Of a stretch of 64,000 bases of DNA, positions 48,640 through 57,225 are shown piece by piece. Below the pieces are notes generated by a model. It had not been told where the DNA came from. It did not search any database and was given only the letters and a program-made list of their open reading frames with translations. Origin of the DNA: CAYWMD01 sp964458575. GTDB lineage: Bacteria > Verrucomicrobiota > Verrucomicrobiia > Limisphaerales > JADLHS01. The first letter of the stretch is position 1; every line of letters begins with the position of its first letter. The position numbers were made by a program, and so were the translations under genes. Location: the NCBI GenBank assembly GCA_964458575.1, contig CAYWMD010000023.1, positions 1 to 64,000 on the forward strand, in the 5' to 3' direction.

Positions 48640-51054
48640 ATGACTTCAAAGTTGATGACCAGCTGGGCATGGCTGTGTTCGCTGTCGGTGCTTGCGGGCG
48701 AACTGGAACTGCGTTTGTGGTATCGCCAACCCGCCCAGAATTGGGAAGAGGCGCTGCCGGTGGGCAACGGGCGCATCGGCGCGATGATTTACGGCGGCGT
48801 GTTGCGCGATCATATCCAGCTCAACGAGGAAACCATCTGGTCGAATGTTCCGAAGACACCGGGGTCGGCGGATCCGGCATTTCGCGAGCAACGCCGCCGC
48901 CTGCAGGACCTGCTGTTCCAGGGTCGCTGTCGCGAGGCCGAAGAGCTGAAACTGAACCTGACCGATGCCGAACGTGACCAACTGCACCTGGGCAAGCCCG
49001 AGACCATTCCCGGTCTGGCGGGCGGGCGGCAGGTGTATCAACCCCTCGGCGACCTTTACCTGCACTTCGATCATGGCACCCTCCGCGAGAAGGACTACCG
49101 GCGGGAACTCGATCTCGACACCGCGGTCGCCCGGACGACTTACACCGTCGGCGATACACGGTTCACTCGCGAAGTGTTTTGCAGCCATCCGGCACAAGCT
49201 CTCGTGATCCGACTCACCGCCGACCAGCCGGACGCGTTGAGTTTCGCCGCCAGTCTCGATTACCGGCGCGATGTGAAGGACGACATGTATCGCTACCACT
49301 CTGAACTCGGGTTGGTCGGCAGCGTCACTACGCCGCCTCGACCGGTTTGGTCGCATCCTGGCAACAACCGATTCACGTGGGTCGGTCGGGCACATCCCGA
49401 GGGCGTGCGGTTCGAGGCACAATTTGAAGTGCGTTGCGAGAGCGGCTCGTTGACTTCCACGACCAATGGTTTCCGCGTCAGAGCCGCCAACGCGGTCACG
49501 ATCCTGATGACCGTCGGCACGGATTTTCGCGGGGCAATTCCTGCGCAACGGGCGACGGGTGACCTCGACGCATCAAAGGACGGGCGTTACGAAACGTTGC
49601 GTGCCGAACACATCGCCGACCACCAGAAACTTTTCCGCCGCGTTGCGCTGAATCTCGGTCGCACGCCGGCCGGGGACATGCCCACGGATCGCCGCGTCCT
49701 TGCCCAGATGTGGGGCGCGGAGGATAACCGGGTTGATCAAAAGCAGGATCGGGATCCTTCGCTGGCGGCGCTTTACTTCCAATTCGGGCGGTATCTCATG
49801 ATTGCCTCGTCGCGGCCCGGCACGTTGCCACCGGCGTTGCAAGGAATTTGGAACGACAGCCTGCTGCCGCCGTGGTTTGGCAACCACACTTCGGACATCA
49901 ATGTGGAGATGAATTATTGGCCCGCGGAAACCGCCAACCTCGCGGAGTGCCATACGGCCCTGCTCGATCTGGTCGAGGGCTTCACCGAAGCGGCACGCGC
50001 CACCGCGCGCATTTCGTACGGCGCGCGCGGGCTGGTGCTTCACGGGATGAACAATTGGGGGCCAAAAGCGCCGTCCGGCAACTGGCCGGATTTTTCCGGC
50101 TGGCTGGCCCGCCACTTTTGGGAGCATTACCAGTTCAGCGGCGACCGGGAGTTTTTGGTGAAGCGCGCCTACCCGTTCATGCGTGATTGCGCCTTGTTTT
50201 ATCTTGATACCCTTGCGACCGATCCGCACAGCGGTTTGCTCGTCACCGGACCGACCTATTCGCCCGAGAACCGTTTCCTCGCGCCGGAGGACGGCAAAGC
50301 GGCGAGTCTGGCGATGGGCACCACGATGAGCATGGCCATCGGCCGGGACGTTCTGCAAAATTTCGTCAAGGCATCCAACATTCTCGGCGTGGACGCAGCC
50401 CTGCGCGATGAAGTCCGGGCCAGCCTGGCCAAGCTCGCGCCCTATCCGATCAGCAAGAAAGGCCGGTTGCAGGAATGGTTGGAGGATTATGCCGAAACGG
50501 AACCGGGCCACCGTCATCTCTCCCCGCTGTATCCGCTGTATCCTGGCGACGAGTTCACCCCGGCGCGCACCCCCGAATTAACCGAAGCCGCCCGGCAACT
50601 GCTTTTGTGGCGCATTGAGAACCACAGCGGCTGGACCGGCTGGAGCCGCGCCTGGATCATCAACCTCTTTGCCCGGCTGGGCGACGGCGAGTCAGCTTAC
50701 CGGCAGTTGCGACTGCAATTCGAGCGCACCACCTTTCCCAACCTGATGGACATCCATCCCCGGCTCCAGGGCAACAACGTCTGTTTTCAGATTGACGGCA
50801 ACTTCGGCACCACCGCTGCCATCGCGGAGATGTTGCTGCAAAGTCACGACGGAATCATTCACCTGCTGCCGGCGCTCCCGAAGCAATGGTCCGCCGGCAG
50901 CTTCCGCGGCCTCCGTGCGCGCGGGGGCTTCGTTGTGGATGCAACATGGAAAAACGGACGGGTTACCGCTCATCGCATCGCCTCGTCGCAGCCGCGCGAG
51001 GTGACGGTGCGCATCAACGGCGAAACGAAGACAATTCGGTCGGAAAAAATGTGA
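48640..51054 (+). CDS. GH95 alpha-L-fucosidase/galactosidase-like enzyme, copy A
   Basis: This is an 804-residue protein with a short N-terminal signal (LMTSWAWLCSLSVLAGE). The GH95 N-terminal block is LWYRQPAQNWEEALPVGNGR, then QLNEETIWSNVP; the (alpha/alpha)6 catalytic part has DINVEMNYWPAETANLAECH, GPTYSPENRF, TEPGHRHLSPLYPLYPGDEF, GWTGWSRAWIINLFARLGDG and CFQIDGNFGTTAAIAEMLLQ. GH95 enzymes invert and remove alpha-1,2-L-fucose or alpha-L-galactose. It has an insertion with LKLNLTDAERDQLHLGKPET near residue 100 that copy B lacks. It lies 5 nt before copy B. Confidence 0.93.
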   Translation: MTSKLMTSWAWLCSLSVLAGELELRLWYRQPAQNWEEALPVGNGRIGAMIYGGVLRDHIQLNEETIWSNVPKTPGSADPAFREQRRRLQDLLFQGRCREAEELKLNLTDAERDQLHLGKPETIPGLAGGRQVYQPLGDLYLHFDHGTLREKDYRRELDLDTAVARTTYTVGDTRFTREVFCSHPAQALVIRLTADQPDALSFAASLDYRRDVKDDMYRYHSELGLVGSVTTPPRPVWSHPGNNRFTWVGRAHPEGVRFEAQFEVRCESGSLTSTTNGFRVRAANAVTILMTVGTDFRGAIPAQRATGDLDASKDGRYETLRAEHIADHQKLFRRVALNLGRTPAGDMPTDRRVLAQMWGAEDNRVDQKQDRDPSLAALYFQFGRYLMIASSRPGTLPPALQGIWNDSLLPPWFGNHTSDINVEMNYWPAETANLAECHTALLDLVEGFTEAARATARISYGARGLVLHGMNNWGPKAPSGNWPDFSGWLARHFWEHYQFSGDREFLVKRAYPFMRDCALFYLDTLATDPHSGLLVTGPTYSPENRFLAPEDGKAASLAMGTTMSMAIGRDVLQNFVKASNILGVDAALRDEVRASLAKLAPYPISKKGRLQEWLEDYAETEPGHRHLSPLYPLYPGDEFTPARTPELTEAARQLLLWRIENHSGWTGWSRAWIINLFARLGDGESAYRQLRLQFERTTFPNLMDIHPRLQGNNVCFQIDGNFGTTAAIAEMLLQSHDGIIHLLPALPKQWSAGSFRGLRARGGFVVDATWKNGRVTAHRIASSQPREVTVRINGETKTIRSEKM

Positions 51055-51059
51055 TCCTG

Positions 51060-53426
51060 ATGAAGCCCGTTCTCACCTTTGTCGCCGCCCTGTTGCTGGC
51101 GCCGTCGGCTGCGATTCATGCCGCGGAACAACTGTCCCCGCCCGGCTCCGATCTAAAACTCTGGTACCGCCAGCCCGCAAAACTGTGGGATGAGGCGTTG
51201 CCAGTGGGCAACGGTCGGTTGGGTGCCATGGTTTTCGGCGGGGTGAACGAGGAACGTCTGCCACTCAACGAGAACTCTGTCTGGTCCGGCCAGCCCGGGG
51301 AGTATGATCGGGTGGGGGCCTACAAACATTTGCCCGAGATCCGGCGGCTGCTGTTTGAAGGAAAACACAGTGAAGCCGCAACGCTGATCGCGAAGGAGAT
51401 TCTCGGTGATCGTCCCCTCGGTTGTTACCAGCCGTTGGGCGATTTGCATTTGACCTTTGAAGCGGATGGCGTCGTTTCGAATTACCAACGCGAGCTTGAT
51501 CTGGATACCGCCGTGGCGCGCGTGTCTTATCGCATCGGAGACGCGGCCGTTACGCGGGAGATGTTCGCCAGTGCTCCCGCCCGGGTGCTGATCATACGAT
51601 TGACGTGCGACCAGCCCGGTCATTTGTCCCTCAGCGCCAGATTGAGCCGCCAGGAAAATGCGGCGAGCGCATCGGTCGGTGCTTCGGCCATCGAACTCAG
51701 CGGCCAGACGGATCGCGGCAAGCCGACCGCCGGAACGAGATTTCTGGCCAGGCTTCAAGCCGTGACCGAAGGCGGCACGGTGACAAGCCAGGACGGGGTC
51801 TTGCGGATTGAGAAGGCCGACGCGGTGACGTTGCTCCTGGCTGCGGCGACGGATTATCGCGAGAAGAATCCCGGTGACCGGTGTTCCCAGGCGCTTGGCG
51901 CCGCATCGGCCCGGTCGTATGCCGAACTCCGCAGCGAGCATGTGCGGGATTATCAGCGCCTATTTCATCGCGTCAGTCTTGAACTGGGCACGGCCTCGAA
52001 GCTGCCGACCGACGAGCGCCTCCGGCGGGTGCAGCGGGGCGAGCCGGATGAATCGCTGACCGCGCTTTATTTTCAGTACGGCCGCTATCTGTTGATCAGT
52101 TCGTCGCGTCCGGGCGGCCTGCCGGCCAACTTGCAGGGCATCTGGAATGAGAATCTCGCGCCACCGTGGTTCTGCGGCTGGCATTTTGACGTGAACGCCC
52201 AGATGAATTACTGGCCCGCCGAAACCGCCAACCTCGGCGAGTGTCATCAACCGTTGTTCGACTTCATCGACGCGCTGCGCGTGAACGGGCGCAAAACCGC
52301 GCGGGACGTTTATGGTTGTCCGGGCTTTGTCGTGTCGCACCGCACCACGGCCTCCTTGTTCACTTCACCGGTCAAGGGCCTCACCGTCTGGCCACCGGCC
52401 GCAGGCTGGCTTTGTCAACATCTGTGGCAGCACTACCTTTTCACGCAGGATGTGACCTTTCTGAAGGAAAAGGGTTATCCCGTCATGAAGGAGGCGGCTG
52501 AATTCTTTCTCGGCTGGCTGGTGCCGGATCCCAAAACAGCCAAACTGGTCAGCGGCCCCTCGATTTCGCCGGAGAACATGTTTTTGGTCGGCGAAAAGAA
52601 GTTTCAATTCGACATGGGGCCGGCCATGGATCAGCAGATCGCGGCGGAGTTGTTCGACAACTGCCTGGCCGCCGCCGCGGTGCTCGGCGAAAAGGATGAC
52701 TTTGTCGAGCGGTTGAAAAAGTCGCGCGCCCGGCTCGCCGGTCCGCAGATCGGCAGCGACGGACGGTTGCTGGAGTGGTCCACCGAGCGTCCCGAAGCCG
52801 AACCCGGACACCGGCACTTGTCGCACCTTTATGCAGTTTACCCGGGCGGCAGCATCACGCCGCGAATCACACCCGACCTCGCTCAGGCCGCGGCCAAATC
52901 ACTGGCGTTGCGCCTGGCGCATGGCGGGACGCGAGCCGGGGGCAAAGCGGCGGACTCGGGCAACACCGGATGGTCGCTGGCGTGGACGGCAAATCTTTGG
53001 GCTCGTCTGGGGGATGGTGAAAAAGCCGGGCAAGCCGTCGGCAAGCTGCTTTCGGCCATTACCTTTCCCAACTTGATGGACAAGTGTCCTTGGGAAACAA
53101 GAGGCTTTGTGTTTCAAATTGACGGTAACCTGGGCGCGACCGCGGCCATCGCTGAAATGCTTGTGCAGAGCCACACGGGTGAAATCGAGTTCCTGCCCGC
53201 GCTGCCCGGGGCCTGGCGCTCGGGGAACGTCAAAGGCTTGCGCGCGCGCGGGGCATTCGAGGTTGACCTGGCTTGGGAGTCCGGGCGGCTCAAACGAGCG
53301 GCAGTCCATGCGTTGCGCGGTGGTTCCTGCAAAGTCCGGATCGGTCAGCGCGTGGCGGAATTCGTCACGAAGCCGGGTGAGCTGGTGATGCTGGATGGCG
53401 AATTGAGGCGCGTGGCCGGCAAATGA
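51060..53426 (+). CDS. GH95 alpha-L-fucosidase/galactosidase-like enzyme, copy B
   Basis: From the ATG at 51060 this is a 788-residue secreted enzyme with signal TFVAALLLAPSAAIHAAEQ. The blocks are LKLWYRQPAKLWDEALPVGN, NENSVWSGQPGEYDRVGAY, FDVNAQMNYWPAETANLGEC, GPSISPENMF, EPGHRHLSHLYAVYPGGSIT, SGNTGWSLAWTANLWARLGD and FQIDGNLGATAAIAEMLVQS. It is a tandem paralogue of copy A but differs in many active-site-near loops, so the two may cut different linkages. Longer upstream frames overlap copy A and are not used. Confidence 0.94.
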   Translation: MKPVLTFVAALLLAPSAAIHAAEQLSPPGSDLKLWYRQPAKLWDEALPVGNGRLGAMVFGGVNEERLPLNENSVWSGQPGEYDRVGAYKHLPEIRRLLFEGKHSEAATLIAKEILGDRPLGCYQPLGDLHLTFEADGVVSNYQRELDLDTAVARVSYRIGDAAVTREMFASAPARVLIIRLTCDQPGHLSLSARLSRQENAASASVGASAIELSGQTDRGKPTAGTRFLARLQAVTEGGTVTSQDGVLRIEKADAVTLLLAAATDYREKNPGDRCSQALGAASARSYAELRSEHVRDYQRLFHRVSLELGTASKLPTDERLRRVQRGEPDESLTALYFQYGRYLLISSSRPGGLPANLQGIWNENLAPPWFCGWHFDVNAQMNYWPAETANLGECHQPLFDFIDALRVNGRKTARDVYGCPGFVVSHRTTASLFTSPVKGLTVWPPAAGWLCQHLWQHYLFTQDVTFLKEKGYPVMKEAAEFFLGWLVPDPKTAKLVSGPSISPENMFLVGEKKFQFDMGPAMDQQIAAELFDNCLAAAAVLGEKDDFVERLKKSRARLAGPQIGSDGRLLEWSTERPEAEPGHRHLSHLYAVYPGGSITPRITPDLAQAAAKSLALRLAHGGTRAGGKAADSGNTGWSLAWTANLWARLGDGEKAGQAVGKLLSAITFPNLMDKCPWETRGFVFQIDGNLGATAAIAEMLVQSHTGEIEFLPALPGAWRSGNVKGLRARGAFEVDLAWESGRLKRAAVHALRGGSCKVRIGQRVAEFVTKPGELVMLDGELRRVAGK

Positions 53427-53502
53427 AAATGGCCGCCGGCTGAAGCAGCAGAAACGAATTGGTTGAACAATCTGTAATGTGACCATCGAACATAGTAAAA
53501 CG

Positions 53503-56500
53503 ATGACAGTGTTGCGAAAGGCGAGATTTTGTCTTGCGGCAACGGTCCTAACTTCGCTGGCCGCTTGGCCACTTGCCGGGGCCAAACCAAACGAGCCGGT
53601 GGACGTCCCCTCGTCGCAAGGCAACAACGCGTTGTTGAGCAACGACTGTTACCGCATAGCGGTCGAAGCCGATGGCATGCTGACGGTGCAAGTCACGAAC
53701 ATGCCGGCGAAACGTTTCGCACCGGAGTTTACCGTGTTGTGGAGCGAAACGGATCCGCAGTGCCTGCGGCAGATGACACATCCCAATTACCCCGTCGCTC
53801 CGCGCAGCGCCGTGCGCTGGCGGGCTGCGGGCGAATCCATCGAGTCGGTCAACGGCTGGCTGGCGTCGCCGGAGATGACGGCGGGCATGAGCCTGCGCGG
53901 AGTCGTGCGTGCGGACGGGCAGCGCGGGCGGGTTTGGGAATTTCGCAACGCCCAAGGCCACGTGGCGGTGCGAATCACGGGTGAACCTGCCCAGGACACC
54001 ACGCGGCCTTTTGTGGTCGGTCGCCGGGCCGTCCTTCGGCCGGAGCGCTGGCGTGCCGGTGTGGATCGGGTGAATTGGGAGTATCCGGCGCAGGGTGAGT
54101 TTGCTCTCGCATCGGAATTGGTGCTGCCATCCGGCCATGGCGATCCGGAATGGACCTTTACGCTGACTCCAAAACATGCGGCGTTTTTCTCCGTCGCGTA
54201 CACCGGAGCGCCGGATGAGTTGCTCGCGGACACCCTGCCGGTGCCGCAAGAGTGCGATGCGCGCGGGCACAAGTTGTTCAACTTCGTGATGAGCGAAGCC
54301 GATTTGCACCTGCCGCGCGTCCACGTCGCCACGGGTTCGGGCAACAGCGCGCTGGTGGCCGATCCGCGCGAGTGCCGCTTTCGTCTGCCGACGATCAACG
54401 ATTCCCGCTTTGGTTTCATGCTGCAAAGCGAGGACGACCGGCTGAAGCCGCTGCTCTTTGCGCCGCTGTTGGGCGGGCCCGAATCACGGATGACCGCCGG
54501 CCAGCCGTGGGCGTTCACGTTTCGCGTCGTGGTTCGCGCCGGCGACTGGAAAGCAACCTATGCTCACATTGCGCGGGACATTCACGGTCTCCGGGATCAG
54601 CGGGACAGCTCCGGTCCGGGTTCGCTGAACGGGGCGCTCGAACGCGTGATGGACTTTCTGGCTGATCGCAAGGGCCGGAACTACGCGATGTGGGACGAAC
54701 AACAGAAATACTACGATTACTTCACCGACCGGACGGGCGTCTTCAAACCGTTTTCACCGCTATACGGACTGGGCGCGGCCATTGTGACGGATGATGAGGA
54801 TTTCTACCGCCGGCGGGCGCGGCCACAAGTCGAGTTCGCGTTGTCCCGTCGCACCAGCGTTTTTGCTCCCTACGAGACCGCCGATAATAAGCAGGCGAAC
54901 AGTGCCCGGCGCGAGGTCGGCGCACCGTATCTGAGCTACGCGCAACTCGTCAGCCTTGACCGGCTCTTCCAAGGGCGCACGCCCGGCTTGCGCGCAATGG
55001 CCGAAGCCAAAGGTCCGGCAAAGGGAAAACTCTCCGACATGCTCGCCAAGTGGCGGCTCACGCACGAGGCTGATTCCCTCGCCGAAGCGCGCGCGTTGGC
55101 CGCAAGGATGGCCTCGAAAGACGCGAGTTTCGGCGAGGAGGATTTTTTTGATCTGCTGGAACTGGCCGACGCCACTCACGAGCCGGAAGACATCCCCAGA
55201 GCGCTTGAAGCCGCCTATCATGTCGCGGCCAGGCTGAATCTTTATCCGGTGCCGCCCGATACGACGGTTACGGTGGATCGCGGCGGATTGGCCCCGGTGC
55301 ATCTACACTCGTTCGGCCGGCATCACAACATCTGGGGATTTCCGCGTCCCCAACCGCTGCCCGTTCCGGAGCAAACCGTGCCTACCTGGCGAATTGCGCG
55401 ATTGGGGGTGCCGGGGCCCGCGTATCCGATGGAGTATTGGATGAACACGCACGGTGCGCTCATGCGAACGGCGGCGCTCGGACGCGACGAATTTTTGCGC
55501 AACGTCGCGCGTTGGGGAATGGTCGGCCGATTTGGCAATTATCCCGGCGACAACCGGTCGCAGGATTCGTTGGTCGCCGAGTTGCCGGATGCGGTCGAAC
55601 ACCGGCCATGGGATTGGAATTTTGCCACGGTGAATCCGGGACATGCGTGGGACTTTGCCGGCGCGGTGCTGGATTTCATCGTGAGTGACGCCTTCGAGCG
55701 CTCCCGCGGCGCGATTGATTTCCCTGCGGTGAGCGCAGCCGGCAGTGGTTTTCGGGTGCGGATTTACGGAAGCGAGCCGGGAAGGTTTTACGACGACCAG
55801 AACGTCCGGCTCTGGCTGCCGCGCGGGCTGGTTCGGGCGGACACCCGGCAGTTGGATTGGCTAGCCGGGTACGGCCATGGCAATCTTTACCTTGCCCTTT
55901 GGAATCAGTCTTTCCAGCCAGTGACGGCGACGGTTGAACTCAATGATCGCCTCGCGCAGTTTGACGTGGGCCAAGCTGCACGTGCATGGCGGGATAATCA
56001 GCCGGCGGCTCCGCTCCGCCTGAACGGAAATCGCCTCGCCGTGACGGTTGCGCCGAAAGGCATCGTCGCTTTGGCGGCGCCCGCTGCCGTCCAGCTTGGG
56101 CTTCAATCGAAATGGTACGACGCGGCAACTCCCCCGCTTGGTCCATCGAGTTTCACGAATGTTGCGGCGCCGTTTGGCCAGGTGCATGCGATGTTGTTGC
56201 GCCCAGGGCGCGGCTTGGTCAGCGCCTTCGTTTACGCGGAGGCGCTGCCGGAAAACGTCATCGCCGCCCGGTTGTGGTGGCGTCAGGGCGGTGGCGACTG
56301 GCAGGAAGCGAAAGATGAGATTTACCCGTACGAGTTCTCACCGGAACTGACCGAGGAGGGTGGAGATTTTGCCTGCGTGCTGGAGATTCAGGATGCCCGC
56401 CAACAAGTCATCCGTTCACCGGCGATCATTCTCGGAATGGGTAGCTCGACTCCCCAAGCCATTCCGGCGCCTCCGTCACCGGTTCAAACTCCAGCCCAAG

Positions 56501-57006
56501 CCCGCGATTCCTCCGCTGCGGGTGGAAACTCGGCGGCCGAGTTGAGTGAAAACTTCATCGCGTATCTGAAAAAAGCTGCGAACGGGAGCCGTTTTGGTTT
56601 GCGCCCGGATGGACGGTTCTATCCGTATTCGACTCCTGTGGGCCGACGCATTGCCTGGCGGCAACGGGTTTGGAACCAGGCACTCTTTGCGGAGGGATGC
56701 ACGCCCGAAGCGGCTGATGTGCATCTGCGCGAGGCATTGCAGCATTCAGTTTCGGAGGTGCAGGCAAGGTTGCAGCGCGAACAACCGCCAGTTGATTTTG
56801 CCCGGTTGGACCGACGACAGCAGGAGACGCTCGTGGATCTGGCGCACACCGAAGGCGTCAAGGGACTTACGTCCGAACTCGTCGCGGCGGTATTGGCTCG
56901 CGACTGGGAACGGCTTGCGAACGACCACCTTTACATTCGCTATGCCGGTCACGCTCCCGACCATCCGCGCAACAAAGCCTTTGCCCAACGTTGGGGGATT
57001 CCCTGA
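53503..57006 (+). CDS. Secreted large protein P3, fused to a lysozyme-fold domain
   Basis: From the ATG at 53503 (MTVLRKARFCLAATVLTSLA) the protein has 1167 residues; a GTG 24 nt upstream is an alternative. Residues about 40-960 match P2: LLSNDCYRIAVEADGMLTVQ, ARDIHGLRDQRDSSGPGSLN near 356, MWDEQQKYYDYF then GVFKPFSPL, VPTWRIARLG near 625, NPGHAWDFAGAVLDFIVSD near 710 and EPGRFYDDQNVRLWLPRGLV near 757. A Pro/Ala/Gln linker (about 980-1010) leads to a C-terminal GH24-like domain (about 1012-1167) with FGLRPDGRFYPYST and NKAFAQRWGIP, homologous to the separate gene after P2. This fusion shows that the two parts work together. Confidence 0.85.
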   Translation: MTVLRKARFCLAATVLTSLAAWPLAGAKPNEPVDVPSSQGNNALLSNDCYRIAVEADGMLTVQVTNMPAKRFAPEFTVLWSETDPQCLRQMTHPNYPVAPRSAVRWRAAGESIESVNGWLASPEMTAGMSLRGVVRADGQRGRVWEFRNAQGHVAVRITGEPAQDTTRPFVVGRRAVLRPERWRAGVDRVNWEYPAQGEFALASELVLPSGHGDPEWTFTLTPKHAAFFSVAYTGAPDELLADTLPVPQECDARGHKLFNFVMSEADLHLPRVHVATGSGNSALVADPRECRFRLPTINDSRFGFMLQSEDDRLKPLLFAPLLGGPESRMTAGQPWAFTFRVVVRAGDWKATYAHIARDIHGLRDQRDSSGPGSLNGALERVMDFLADRKGRNYAMWDEQQKYYDYFTDRTGVFKPFSPLYGLGAAIVTDDEDFYRRRARPQVEFALSRRTSVFAPYETADNKQANSARREVGAPYLSYAQLVSLDRLFQGRTPGLRAMAEAKGPAKGKLSDMLAKWRLTHEADSLAEARALAARMASKDASFGEEDFFDLLELADATHEPEDIPRALEAAYHVAARLNLYPVPPDTTVTVDRGGLAPVHLHSFGRHHNIWGFPRPQPLPVPEQTVPTWRIARLGVPGPAYPMEYWMNTHGALMRTAALGRDEFLRNVARWGMVGRFGNYPGDNRSQDSLVAELPDAVEHRPWDWNFATVNPGHAWDFAGAVLDFIVSDAFERSRGAIDFPAVSAAGSGFRVRIYGSEPGRFYDDQNVRLWLPRGLVRADTRQLDWLAGYGHGNLYLALWNQSFQPVTATVELNDRLAQFDVGQAARAWRDNQPAAPLRLNGNRLAVTVAPKGIVALAAPAAVQLGLQSKWYDAATPPLGPSSFTNVAAPFGQVHAMLLRPGRGLVSAFVYAEALPENVIAARLWWRQGGGDWQEAKDEIYPYEFSPELTEEGGDFACVLEIQDARQQVIRSPAIILGMGSSTPQAIPAPPSPVQTPAQARDSSAAGGNSAAELSENFIAYLKKAANGSRFGLRPDGRFYPYSTPVGRRIAWRQRVWNQALFAEGCTPEAADVHLREALQHSVSEVQARLQREQPPVDFARLDRRQQETLVDLAHTEGVKGLTSELVAAVLARDWERLANDHLYIRYAGHAPDHPRNKAFAQRWGIP

Positions 57007-57047
57007 TGCCTGGCGCTTGGTTGATCGGGGCCAGGACGCCGCGCACT

Positions 57048-57080
57048 GACGCGAATTCTAAGAAGAAAGTCGCAATTTTG
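57048..57080 (+). promoter_or_regulatory. Candidate operator, site 3
   Basis: The site reads GACGCGAATTCTAAGAAGAA followed by AGTCGCAATTTTG. Half-sites CGCGAATT (57050) and CGCAATTT (57071) are 21 bp apart, as at sites 1 and 2, and the middle TCTAAGAAGAAAG differs from the others by one or two bases. It lies 146 bp before the Calx-beta gene start and 41 bp after the P3 stop. The rest of the spacer to 57225 shows no other signal. Confidence 0.75.
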
Positions 57081-57225
57081 CTCAAGGCTCCGGTTCAGGC
57101 TTGTGTTAAGGTGTGAATGTGAACCGGAATACCAGACCGAAATCTTTGCGCAAATTCGTGAGACCGGCTCACATTCTCCAACCGGGAAGTTTCGAACTTA
57201 TCAACCCAGCAACGCACGCCAACCC

